Assembly (NCBI GenBank): GCA_964522605.1
Contig: CAZFWV010000291.1
Span: 1-8,788, forward strand
Source of the DNA: CAVZLD01 sp964522605
GTDB lineage: Bacteria; Planctomycetota; Planctomycetia; Pirellulales; Pirellulaceae
Length of the DNA: 8,788 nt
Reading direction: 5' to 3'
Below, one piece after another: positions 1 through 7,433 of this stretch (its first letter is position 1; each line of letters opens with the position of its first letter). The notes beneath the pieces are model-generated. The model worked only from the letters and a program-made list of their open reading frames with translations, did no database searches and was not told the DNA's origin. The position numbers and the translations under genes are program-made.

Positions 1-1471
1 AAGGGTTTCCGCCGGCCAAGCCGATGATTTCTTCCGACAGGAATCGGGCAAGTCCACTCATTTCGATCGCCCGCCCGAGACCCAATGACGCTGCAATGAC
101 GACCAGCAGCGACCAGTCGACACTTTCCCGCGCCTGACTGAGCGAACAGCAGCCCGCAACGATCATCAGTCCGCTCGCAATCAATGCAGCAGTGAGCAAT
201 TCGAGCCAACCGGTCGTGACGGCCACGAGCATGCCGAGAAGAATGGCCAATGCGATCCCGGCCCGATCGTGTTGGACCGGTTCGGAGTCCTTCACGCCGC
301 TCACGAGAAAGAAGTGGCTGGAATTGCGTTCTCGTGGTACGAAATCCCGATTCGCTTCCAGCAGCAAGGTGTCTCCCGACTGCAGGACGATGTCGCCGAC
401 CTTTCCCTCGACCCGCCGATTGCCTCGCGCAACCGCCACGACGGCTGCATTGTAGGTTGAGCGGAATTCGCCATCGCGAATCGTTGTTCCAATCAGGGGA
501 CAGCGATTCGACACCACGGCTTCAATCAGACAGCGGTTTGCGTGCGCGGTCTCGAGTTGAAACGCCGGCTCGGGCGCCCGAGTCAGACCACGAATCTTCT
601 GCAGATCCACCACAGATTCGACAACGCCCACAAATACGAGTCGATCGTAGGCGTGAAGTCTCTGGTCGGGAGTCACCGGCGCCAGCAACTCTCCATCCCG
701 GTCGATCTCCACGAGAAACAGCCCCGGCAGGTGCCGCAACCCCGCCTCCTCGACGGTCTTGCCGGCCAGTGGCCCTCCTGCCTGGACTACCATTTCGATG
801 GTGTACTGACGCGGGTCTTCCAGCAACGAGAGTGATGGTCGGCGGTCGGGCAGTAATTTCGAGCTCGAGATCAACAGAAAGAGCACGGCGATGACACTGC
901 ATGGCAATCCAACCCAGGACAGATCAAACATCGACATGCCACGGCCTGTCGCTTCGATCAAGAGTCCATTCACAATCAGATTTGTACTGGTACCAACCAG
1001 CGTACAGACCCCCCCAAACGTCGCCATGTAGGCCATGGGAAGATAGAGCTTGGAGGGGCTGATCTTAGTTCGCTTGCAGATGTCATCAATCACCGGCATG
1101 AACATGGCCACGACCGGCGTGTTATTGAGGAAGGCGCTCAACAACAGGACCGGCGCTGCAAGGCGTGTAAGCGCATTTCGCACCGACTTCGGCCTGCCCA
1201 ACCAGGGACTCGCAATGATCCCTGTCGCTCCCGTTTGAACCAGACCAGATACGACGACGAACAGCACGGCGACCGTGATCAGACCCGGGTTTCCCAAGCC
1301 CGCAACCGCTTCCGCTGCCCGAGGCAAACGGTCGCTGCCCGTCGTCTCGCCCACCGCGATTAGCAGCGTCAGCGTGGAAAGCATCAGGAAATCGGTCGGT
1401 GCCCAGTTCCGGACTAAGGCAACGAATAACCAGACCAGCGTTGCCGCGGTCAAGTAGGCTTCCCAGTTCAT
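1..1471 (-). CDS. SLC13-family permease with two RCK_C (TrkA-C) domains, 3' end cut by the window
   Basis: An inner-membrane secondary transporter of the divalent anion:Na+ symporter (SLC13/DASS) type; the substrate could be sulfate, a dicarboxylate or another anion. The frame is open for 490 codons and runs off the left edge. Hydrophobic segments lie at about residues 5-20, 27-41, 62-82, 104-128 and 143-170. The first half carries NNTPVVAMFMPVI (116-128), corresponding to the family SNT motif, and GTSTNLIVNG (160-169). Two soluble RCK_C-like modules follow at about 224-300 and 310-383. The second transport half begins near 403 and contains DWSLLVVIAASLGLGRAIE (452-470). Complete relatives are usually near 600 residues, so roughly 100 are missing. 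ATG at 1471 is the only sensible start: an in-frame stop lies at 1490-1492, and the N-terminus begins at the first membrane helix. No convincing Shine-Dalgarno precedes it. The family call is firm; the substrate cannot be told. Confidence 0.9.
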   Translation of the reverse strand, partial: MNWEAYLTAATLVWLFVALVRNWAPTDFLMLSTLTLLIAVGETTGSDRLPRAAEAVAGLGNPGLITVAVLFVVVSGLVQTGATGIIASPWLGRPKSVRNALTRLAAPVLLLSAFLNNTPVVAMFMPVIDDICKRTKISPSKLYLPMAYMATFGGVCTLVGTSTNLIVNGLLIEATGRGMSMFDLSWVGLPCSVIAVLFLLISSSKLLPDRRPSLSLLEDPRQYTIEMVVQAGGPLAGKTVEEAGLRHLPGLFLVEIDRDGELLAPVTPDQRLHAYDRLVFVGVVESVVDLQKIRGLTRAPEPAFQLETAHANRCLIEAVVSNRCPLIGTTIRDGEFRSTYNAAVVAVARGNRRVEGKVGDIVLQSGDTLLLEANRDFVPRERNSSHFFLVSGVKDSEPVQHDRAGIALAILLGMLVAVTTGWLELLTAALIASGLMIVAGCCSLSQARESVDWSLLVVIAASLGLGRAIEMSGLARFLSEEIIGLAGGNP

Positions 1472-1614
1472 AGTGGACGAGTCCGTCGATCACGCTTTCG
1501 TTCGATAGCACGTCACTTCCATTAAGGAATGACCATGCAAATCTAATGATGCGGCCACACGAAGGATAGTCCCCAGGAATCGCGAGTCTACTGCTGGCAG
1601 TGAAATGCTGTTGT

Positions 1615-1631
1615 CTCGATGAGAAATCGAG
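1615..1631. repeat. Perfect 6-bp inverted repeat next to the heptamer array
   Basis: CTCGAT, a five-base loop, then ATCGAG form a perfect stem four bases from the first GCCTCCA unit. It has no T tract, so it is not a normal terminator on either strand. It would lie in the upstream region of the SLC13 gene and could be an operator or chance. Confidence 0.4.
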
Positions 1632-1635
1632 CGAC

Positions 1636-1652
1636 GCCTCCAGCCTCCAGCC
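1636..1652. repeat. GCCTCCA heptamer tandem repeat, left side of gap
   Basis: Two complete GCCTCCA units (1636-1642 and 1643-1649) are followed by GCC, where the assembly stops. The same unit continues on the other side of the gap, so this is the left edge of a longer tandem array. Confidence 0.85.
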
Positions 1653-1752
1653 NNNNNNNNNNNNNNNNNNNNNNNNNNNNNNNNNNNNNNNNNNNNNNNN
1701 NNNNNNNNNNNNNNNNNNNNNNNNNNNNNNNNNNNNNNNNNNNNNNNNNNNN
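1653..1752. other. Assembly gap of 100 N
   Basis: The run is exactly 100 N, the conventional filler for a scaffold gap of unknown length. The matching repeat units on both sides show that the assembler broke inside a (GCCTCCA)n array. The missing sequence is probably more copies, but it could contain other sequence. Confidence 0.95.
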
Positions 1753-1764
1753 AGCCTCCAGCCT
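1753..1764. repeat. GCCTCCA heptamer tandem repeat, right side of gap
   Basis: After a leading A, one full GCCTCCA unit (1754-1760) is followed by GCCT, after which the pattern breaks at ACTAC. This is the right edge of the same array as 1636-1652, ending about 20 bases from the stop codon of the propeller gene. Confidence 0.8.
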
Positions 1765-1770
1765 ACTACA

Positions 1771-1783
1771 GCGGCCCTGCCGC
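1771..1783 (-). terminator. Small GC hairpin just after the propeller-gene stop, possible weak terminator
   Basis: GCGGC, three bases, then GCCGC form a perfect 5-bp stem starting one base after the stop codon. No run of T follows on the minus strand, so it does not meet the usual intrinsic-terminator pattern. It could protect the mRNA 3' end or mean nothing. Confidence 0.3.
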
Positions 1784-1784
1784 A

Positions 1785-4700
1785 CTACGGTTTTTCGATC
1801 TGGATGTCCGCCAGGTCGATCAGGGCGCTATCCATGGCAAAGCCGACGTAGTGGATGGAACGTAAGGGAACTGCCAATTTCGCCTTGAGTTCGACACCAT
1901 TGGCGACGTAGACCACCGACTGTTCCACCAAATCCACGGTGACGACAGCCTCGACGCCTTCCGATTCGACCACCTCCACCTTCGCGGTAACCGGTCTTGG
2001 CTGTGGGTCCATGAGCGGCCCTTGAATGATGGTCGCCGACTGGGGCTGTAGACGCACGCCGCATTTGACCAATTCGGCTTCCCGATCGGTACTACCAAAG
2101 GCCAGAAAACCGTTTCGCAGCAGACCTTGACCGTCGGGAACGGCCCGGATGACGGTTCGGAACGTGGCTTTCGTCTCGATAGGCTGTTCGAGCTTCTTCA
2201 AGGCGACACCCAAAGTCTTGCGACCCATCGCTTGCAGGCGGTAGCCCAGGTCGGACGCATAGACTTCACAGCCGACGACCTTAACAAAATCGGCCTCCTT
2301 GCTGACGGGCAGCGGCTGCAGGTACGTCGGATCTTCCGATTCATCCCACTCGACTTGCAGCGGTTGCGATTCCAGCGAGGGCAACGAGGCGAAACCAGGG
2401 TCCGTAAACGAGATCACGCGTCCATCAATCGTACTCAGATAAAGGCGTCCCCCGGCAGCCGCCATCCCATCAAAGACCGGAATGGTGTCGAGACGATATC
2501 GCGCAAGGACCTTGCCAAAAGCCTTGCTCACGACCCACAGGTATCCCCCCTGCTCTCCACGATAGGCAGCTTCCTGCTGGGCCAGCAGGTTTCGAACATT
2601 TGGATCGTCTGGATATCGGTAGGCAAATCGCTCATCCACCACATCGGGCGGACCGGCGACAAACAACCGCTCTCCGGCGGCACACAATGCTCGGGCACAC
2701 ATGGCCGGCTGTTCGAGTGACCAATGGAATCGAGTGGCAGTCAACTCTTCCTTGGGGAAGAACCACCGCAGTCGCCAATCCGACGAGCTCGCGTTTTTCT
2801 CGGGGCGACGGCGACGCATCGTGCGTTCTGCCTCCTGAATCCGCTGAATCTCCTCCTTGGTGACTGATTTATTTGCGGCAAACAGCTGGTACTCGATTAC
2901 GGATGAATTCGTCATATATTCCGGCTTGCGTCCGTATCCATAGACGGCGTCGTCGTCAAAACAGAGGATGCGTCCAGAGGGAACGTAACGCCCGGCCTGA
3001 AACCAGTTGCCATATCCCCCCGTCATGCGCCGGCCGTAGGTCCAATAAGAACGAAAGAAATACGAATCGTCGGTAAAGCCAACCTGACAGAATAGGTGCG
3101 CATCCTCGGCGGGTTGGTCGGTCGATGGCAGCACGGCTAACTCGCTGCGCTCGCCTTCAAAACTGATCTTTTGCGAACGCATCCAGATATGTTTTTCATC
3201 GCACGACAGAATATCGGAAAGTCCGACCGGCATCGTATTGCCTGACGTCTTCTTCAAGTACGCGTCGTGCATGTTCAGATCACTCTGTGGATCCATGTCA
3301 TCCCAGACTCGTTCCCCAAGCAATCTGCCGGTGGCGGCTTCGAGTCGAACAAAGCGAATCCCGCCATCCAGAAAGATGCTGCGTCCGGCCGTACAGTAAA
3401 CAATCGCTTGCCCGTCCGGGCCTTCGCGCACAAGAACGCTTCCATGTACCGGCCAGGCAGATTCAATCCGCTCCCCGACCATCATCCGTTGATCCAGCGG
3501 TGCTGCGCGAAATCGCCAGCACAGGAGACCATCCTCAGCCCGTAGAGCATATATGTAGCCATCTGCCGCGCCGAACAGGAGAAAACCGTTCCAGTACGTG
3601 GGTGGCGTATCCGTTTGACCGCCAGTCGTATACGACCACAAGTGATCACCCGAGTCGGCATCGAGAGCATGGACCGTATTCGTACCTCGTGACGCGACAA
3701 AGAGCTTTCCGGCAGCAATGGTAGGCGGAGTCAACTCACCGCCGATTGTCGACTCCCAGTTCACGCCGCGCGCTTTCAGGCCAGACCTTGTCGTGGCACT
3801 GCGTGCGTTGTCGTGCCGAAACGTCGGCCAATCGTCGCCATCGGCCGGTCGACCCACCACTTGCCCAAAGGCGGGACCACGCTCCAATCGCAGATCGCCG
3901 GTGAGGTCCTCGGAGGAAAGCTGAGGCACGGAGGCAGGCGAAAGCGCCTTGAAGCCCGACAGCTTGGCCTCCAACTGGCAACCGCACGAGTCCATGGGCG
4001 CATACGTCATGCCGTTGCAGGGCATGATCCCGTAAATGCAACCCCCACGAAACCAATGGTTCGGTGTCCAATGCTCCTCGTTCAGATCGACGTACTCGGT
4101 GCCGTTCCGACCCGTGATGAGAAACTTGCCGCTCGCCTTCGACGGATAGCAGCGGTGGTGGAACCAATGGAGGTCGACGTCCGGAGCGAACTCGCGTTTC
4201 TTTTCCCCCGTTAGGGGATCATAACCGATCCACACACCGTCATCCTGGCTTCCTGCAATGGCGGCCGTCCAAACCAACCCATCCACCACGAACAAATCCT
4301 TGAGCGACATGTGTCCGCTCGGCTTCTGCTGTTGCTGCCAGATCTTCTCGCCCGTTTCGAGCGACCAAGCCGAGATCTGACCATCGTTGGCTGCCAGCAG
4401 AACGACTTGTTCGTAGATCAGCACGCGTGGTCCCGTGCTGCTGGGCACCGGACGACGCAGCGGTGTCTCCTCGGCCTGCCACAATCGTTCTCCCGTGTGG
4501 CGATCGAGACGAATCAACCGCTGCCCATCGTGAAAAACGAGAGACGTTGCGTTGGCAGCCAGGGAACAAGGCGCGACGGGCGTCTCCACCTTCCAGCGAA
4601 GCTTCCCCGTTGTTGCATCGCAAGCCAAGATGCTGCCGGGTGGACCATCCCAACCCCATCGCGCGTTCGATGCATTCGTGTTGGACCAGACATAGGTTCC

Positions 4701-5678
4701 AACCCGACGATAATCCGGCAACGTCGACCTTTCGTGGGCGACCACCAGTAGGACCGTGTCGTCCACGACGACGATCTCCCGCGTATACTGACTGGCTTCA
4801 CAGGTGGCCCGTGTCGCTCCCGTAGCCGCGTCCAGAATCATGGTGGGCGCGTCAATTCCCAGTGTGACGTAGACGCGATCACCAACGGCGACGAGTCGGC
4901 GAAGCAAGTGCGCCGGCCCGCTCTTCAATCCAAAATCCTTGCTGGCCCAGTCGGCAAGGTCACGACGCCAGAGGACGAGTCCATTAAAGGCGTCTCGCGC
5001 AACAAGTCGCCAGTGCGATGGCAACTGAATGGACGCCCGTGAGCCCTCATCCAAGATATAGAAGAGCCGTCCACCGGCGGAAACGAGTGACGTCAAACTT
5101 GCCATGTGGTCGTGATGACGCGACCAGCCGGGACCACTCAACCACTGCAACCGCTTTGGCGGCGCCACCAATGTATCGGTGCCTGCCGGGTTGCCATCCG
5201 GGCCATGAAAGTAATGGGTCCATTCCCCCATGGCCGCTGGCCGAGGTTTGACCGCTCTTTGCCATTGCCCGTCCTGCCTGATCAGCAGGACTCCGTTGGG
5301 TACCACAACTCGCATCAATTCCTCGATTGATGCCTCTGCCGTGTGTTCGGCAATCAGCAGATTCACGAAGTCATTCACGTACGGCAACTGTTTCCCGTCC
5401 CAACGTTCGATCGTCAGCGGTCCATATTTGCCCTCCGTCAGTAATCGTTGGCGCGCCGTCGAGACGATCTCCGCATCCGTGTCCAAGCCCTGAACGACCG
5501 CGTCGGTCGCGCCAGCAGCCAATTGCGTTGTGCGTGCTGCATCCCGGCAGCCCAGATGCACGATGACGCCGGAGCGAACTCCCGCAAGATGAAGCAATTC
5601 TGCTCCGTCTTGCGCCGAAGAAACACGAGTAATCAAGAGAAAGCAGATGATTGCCGTAAGGAACGGTGATCGGAACAT
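1785..5678 (-). CDS. Secreted methyltransferase-like / PQQ-type beta-propeller protein
   Basis: A 1297-residue exported protein. Residues 1-22 are a Sec signal peptide with probable cleavage after SSA. Residues 35-135 resemble a class I SAM methyltransferase fold: a degenerate motif I (VIVHLGCRDAARTTQLA, 38-54), an acidic strand end (GLDTD, 64-68) and a final strand GVLLIR (129-134). From about 150 there are two sets of PQQ-type propeller repeats. The first has blades such as TTGKLRWKVE (356-365), HTGERLWQAEE (394-404) and ETGEKIW (441-447). The second starts at DDWPTFRHDNARSATT (615-630) and includes DADSGDHLWSY (673-683). His/Cys-rich motifs are HHDH (188-191), HWFHHRC (504-510) and cysteines 547, 554, 565 and 567. 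The C-terminal 90 residues look like a beta-sandwich. ATG at 5678 is supported by the signal peptide and by GAGGTGA upstream. No neighbour is co-transcribed closely. A role in catalysis, binding or outer-membrane assembly cannot be decided; real SAM or PQQ binding is unproven. Confidence 0.9.
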   Translation of the reverse strand: MFRSPFLTAIICFLLITRVSSAQDGAELLHLAGVRSGVIVHLGCRDAARTTQLAAGATDAVVQGLDTDAEIVSTARQRLLTEGKYGPLTIERWDGKQLPYVNDFVNLLIAEHTAEASIEELMRVVVPNGVLLIRQDGQWQRAVKPRPAAMGEWTHYFHGPDGNPAGTDTLVAPPKRLQWLSGPGWSRHHDHMASLTSLVSAGGRLFYILDEGSRASIQLPSHWRLVARDAFNGLVLWRRDLADWASKDFGLKSGPAHLLRRLVAVGDRVYVTLGIDAPTMILDAATGATRATCEASQYTREIVVVDDTVLLVVAHERSTLPDYRRVGTYVWSNTNASNARWGWDGPPGSILACDATTGKLRWKVETPVAPCSLAANATSLVFHDGQRLIRLDRHTGERLWQAEETPLRRPVPSSTGPRVLIYEQVVLLAANDGQISAWSLETGEKIWQQQQKPSGHMSLKDLFVVDGLVWTAAIAGSQDDGVWIGYDPLTGEKKREFAPDVDLHWFHHRCYPSKASGKFLITGRNGTEYVDLNEEHWTPNHWFRGGCIYGIMPCNGMTYAPMDSCGCQLEAKLSGFKALSPASVPQLSSEDLTGDLRLERGPAFGQVVGRPADGDDWPTFRHDNARSATTRSGLKARGVNWESTIGGELTPPTIAAGKLFVASRGTNTVHALDADSGDHLWSYTTGGQTDTPPTYWNGFLLFGAADGYIYALRAEDGLLCWRFRAAPLDQRMMVGERIESAWPVHGSVLVREGPDGQAIVYCTAGRSIFLDGGIRFVRLEAATGRLLGERVWDDMDPQSDLNMHDAYLKKTSGNTMPVGLSDILSCDEKHIWMRSQKISFEGERSELAVLPSTDQPAEDAHLFCQVGFTDDSYFFRSYWTYGRRMTGGYGNWFQAGRYVPSGRILCFDDDAVYGYGRKPEYMTNSSVIEYQLFAANKSVTKEEIQRIQEAERTMRRRRPEKNASSSDWRLRWFFPKEELTATRFHWSLEQPAMCARALCAAGERLFVAGPPDVVDERFAYRYPDDPNVRNLLAQQEAAYRGEQGGYLWVVSKAFGKVLARYRLDTIPVFDGMAAAGGRLYLSTIDGRVISFTDPGFASLPSLESQPLQVEWDESEDPTYLQPLPVSKEADFVKVVGCEVYASDLGYRLQAMGRKTLGVALKKLEQPIETKATFRTVIRAVPDGQGLLRNGFLAFGSTDREAELVKCGVRLQPQSATIIQGPLMDPQPRPVTAKVEVVESEGVEAVVTVDLVEQSVVYVANGVELKAKLAVPLRSIHYVGFAMDSALIDLADIQIEKP

Positions 5679-5682
5679 GAAT

Positions 5683-5689
5683 TCACCTC
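5683..5689 (-). promoter_or_regulatory. Shine-Dalgarno site of the propeller gene
   Basis: GAGGTGA lies four bases before the ATG, matching the 16S rRNA 3' end well. It fixes the start at 5678, consistent with the signal peptide that follows. Confidence 0.7.
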
Positions 5690-5738
5690 GGTTTGTCGGG
5701 CGGAGCCTGGTCTATCAGCCGGGACGATCGGGGATACT

Positions 5739-5755
5739 GCGGCGAGTTTCGCCGC
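5739..5755. repeat. Perfect 7-bp inverted repeat (hairpin) in the propeller-gene leader
   Basis: GCGGCGA, a 3-base loop, then TCGCCGC form a very stable stem about 60 bases upstream of the start codon. On the plus strand it is followed by GTTTT and would resemble a terminator, yet no plus-strand gene ends here. On the minus strand it would sit in the mRNA leader if transcription starts further upstream. It may be an operator, an RNA leader element or chance in GC-rich DNA. Confidence 0.6.
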
Positions 5756-5821
5756 GTTTTCCATCCTGGGGAATTCGACGAGGAAACCATGCACTTCCAA
5801 TCGATCGAATCTCCGCATCAG

Positions 5822-5850
5822 ATTTTCACGAATTGGCCCGAGCGCGTCAA
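5822..5850 (-). promoter_or_regulatory. Possible sigma-70-like promoter for the propeller gene
   Basis: TTGACG (5845-5850) is a 5/6 match to the -35 box, and GAAAAT (5822-5827), 17 bases away, is a 4/6 match to the -10 box. Transcription would start near 5815, giving a leader of about 137 bases containing the inverted repeat at 5739-5755. Planctomycete promoters are poorly defined, so this is only a candidate. Confidence 0.25.
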
Positions 5851-6050
5851 ACCAACTTGGATGGAGCGGCATCAATCTGGCTGGGATTCTTCGTTGCCGA
5901 CTGGCCTGGAATTGCGCTCTGCAACTTACTTGCGACAGCCCATGGATTCGGCGGATGGAAAGGATGGTCGGCTCCGACGACTCTTGGCGAAGTCGATTGG
6001 CCAAACGCCACGAGCGATGAGAGGAGGATCGGCTTCCGTAATCGTGCGAG

Positions 6051-7394
6051 CTAAGGGCCGTTTTTCGTTGCGCTACGCGACTGCGATGAGCCAAAAATCG
6101 CCTGAAGAGCACGTTCTCTCTCTGTCAGTCCCGGCGTAGAAAACGCCTCGAACGAGGTGTAGCCATCCGCCGCTGCAATGAAATCGTTGCGGTACCAGAG
6201 ACGGACTTTTACTGGCCGTTTCAACTGCAAACAAAGGATCTCTTCGAGCCGCTTTGCATCCTCCGGCGTGACCGGGTTTGGTCCGGATACATCAACGAGC
6301 ACATCGAGCTGACCTTCATCGAGACGGAAATGGACGTTACGGACTTCAATCGGTGCAAGATCGGTGACCGCCTTCTTGACGACTTGTTCGTACGACGTCA
6401 AGGATTCGTATTCGTCTTCGGACAGACCGCTCCAGTCCGTCCAGTCAGCCAGAAACGGGCCGTGGCTCGATTCAATCTCGGCGATGTTCAGGCGAACGGC
6501 AAAGGTCAGTTTGGGACGATTCAGTCGCTCACGCAACTCGGATTCGATCGAGAGGATTTCATTACGCGGCAAATTGCTCAGTGCATCCACATAGGCGAGG
6601 ATGACTCCATTGCCACGTTTGCCTATTCCATATTCCACATTCGTCAGTTCAAAGCCCGCAGTCGATTCAAAATGTTCTCGAATCACCTGTGCGGCCAGTG
6701 ATTCCACACCATGTGCGCCCTCTGGCCGTCGTGAAAGAAACGCCCCGCTCAGGTCCGGTCGCCTCACCTGCAGTACGGATCCCAGCGGCGATACATCATG
6801 CCCCAGAGTGGTACGAACCACTAAGTCGACCGGATAGCCGATCGCTTTGGAGATCGTCGTTTGAAGTGTTGTCACGCGGCTTGGCGGAATAACTCGGGGG
6901 GCACGCACATTTGCCAACAACTCGACTCGATCTTGCCCCAGGTTGTATTTGAAATCATCCAGATCAACAGCAGGATCGGCAGAAAACTCGGCGACCAGTT
7001 GCTCGTGAATCCCGCGTTCAATCTGTTTGACGAGGATGATGCGGGTCAGGGATTTGGTCATCACAAATGCAATTACAAGAAAGACGAGGGCGGTAGGAGC
7101 GAATCGGCGCCGCCACGCTTTCCACGTCTTGATATCGGCGGAACGACCCAAGCCGGCGCAGCCAAAGACAAGGAGAGCAACAATTAAGATGGAGACAAAG
7201 TTTGCCAGAAACAACAGGAATGCGCCGCCGGCGGCGGACCAAGCACTGAGCGACAGACACAGCCCGCAGGTAGACAACGGAGGGGACGCTGGGCCGCGTC
7301 CTTCGCAAGGAAAAATCGCCAAGAGCCGAAAAGAACCTCCCGGGAAAGGACGCCGCCCTGAAGACGAAGAACGGATGTGCGCTGCCCGTGCCAC
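6051..7394 (-). CDS. DUF389 (TIGR00341-like) membrane protein, C-terminal part only; 5'-truncated
   Basis: From about residue 38 (PPLSTCGLCLSLSAWSAAGGAFLLFLANFVSI) the protein matches my recollection of the last membrane segments of DUF389 family proteins. Helices lie at about 57-80 and 99-115. The preceding membrane segments expected of the family are absent. Residues 1-36 are Arg/Ser/Pro-rich and look like translated non-coding DNA. The soluble C-terminus contains three similar beta-alpha modules, each a hydrophobic strand, a proline-rich turn, a helix and an RPV-like strand: about 157-199 (YPVDLVVR), 262-306 (RPKLTFAV) and 361-403 (RPVKVRLW). The predicted start is GTG at 7394. The GGGAGGG ahead of it is too close for a normal ribosome site, and the frame stays open back to the GH28 stop. 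It is probably a truncated remnant, although the retained frame is intact for more than 400 codons, so recent truncation or residual function is possible. The function of DUF389 proteins is not known to me. Confidence 0.7.
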   Translation of the reverse strand: MARAAHIRSSSSGRRPFPGGSFRLLAIFPCEGRGPASPPLSTCGLCLSLSAWSAAGGAFLLFLANFVSILIVALLVFGCAGLGRSADIKTWKAWRRRFAPTALVFLVIAFVMTKSLTRIILVKQIERGIHEQLVAEFSADPAVDLDDFKYNLGQDRVELLANVRAPRVIPPSRVTTLQTTISKAIGYPVDLVVRTTLGHDVSPLGSVLQVRRPDLSGAFLSRRPEGAHGVESLAAQVIREHFESTAGFELTNVEYGIGKRGNGVILAYVDALSNLPRNEILSIESELRERLNRPKLTFAVRLNIAEIESSHGPFLADWTDWSGLSEDEYESLTSYEQVVKKAVTDLAPIEVRNVHFRLDEGQLDVLVDVSGPNPVTPEDAKRLEEILCLQLKRPVKVRLWYRNDFIAAADGYTSFEAFSTPGLTERERALQAIFGSSQSRSATKNGP

Positions 7395-7433
7395 GCCCTC
7401 CCGATTCCCTTCACGGGATTCTGGCGTGAGTGG
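7290..7433. other. Junction sequence between GH28 gene and truncated DUF389 gene
   Basis: This stretch of about 145 bases follows the GH28 stop and precedes the point where DUF389 similarity begins. I checked the three minus-strand frames for the missing DUF389 membrane core and found none, so a simple frameshift does not explain the loss. I see no transposase fragment, long inverted repeat or terminator with a T tract. It marks a probable deletion or recombination breakpoint. Confidence 0.5.

Larger units (their letters stand above)
1472..1784. other. Intergenic region containing an assembly gap
   Basis: This spacer separates the stop of the propeller gene from the start of the SLC13 gene. 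It holds a short hairpin, heptamer tandem repeats, a run of exactly 100 N and a GC-rich hairpin next to the propeller gene stop. The SLC13 promoter should lie in 1472-1635, but I found no convincing -35/-10 pair. No gene is visible. Apparent frames across the gap are artefacts of reading through N. The true length is unknown. Confidence 0.8.
5679..6050. other. 372-base intergenic region, no gene supported
   Basis: This is the spacer between the DUF389-type gene and the propeller gene. Open frames exist here on both strands, but none has recognisable domains, a good ribosome site or a plausible protein composition, so I call none. It carries the propeller gene's leader: a Shine-Dalgarno site, a perfect 7-bp inverted repeat and a possible sigma-70-like promoter. 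Confidence 0.65.

Noticed and set aside
1122..1511. A 129-codon minus-strand frame
   Set aside because: It is a shadow of the SLC13 gene, which is open in another minus-strand frame from 1471 to the window edge and shows real family motifs.
1636..1764. CRISPR array or minisatellite within a gene
   Set aside because: The units are 7 bases in direct tandem with no spacers, and no gene spans the site.
1588..1888. Open frames reading through the N run
   Set aside because: They are artefacts of N codons not being read as stops.
3267..3724. Plus-strand frames inside the propeller gene
   Set aside because: They are antisense shadows of a long coding frame with clear PQQ-type repeats.
5739..5760. 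Plus-strand rho-independent terminator
   Set aside because: The stem and GTTTT look right, but no plus-strand gene lies before it; listed as an inverted repeat instead.
5633..6139. Open frames of 135-159 codons on both strands between the DUF389-type and propeller genes
   Set aside because: They overlap one another, have GTG or poorly supported starts, Arg/Ser-rich composition and no recognisable domain or ribosome site.
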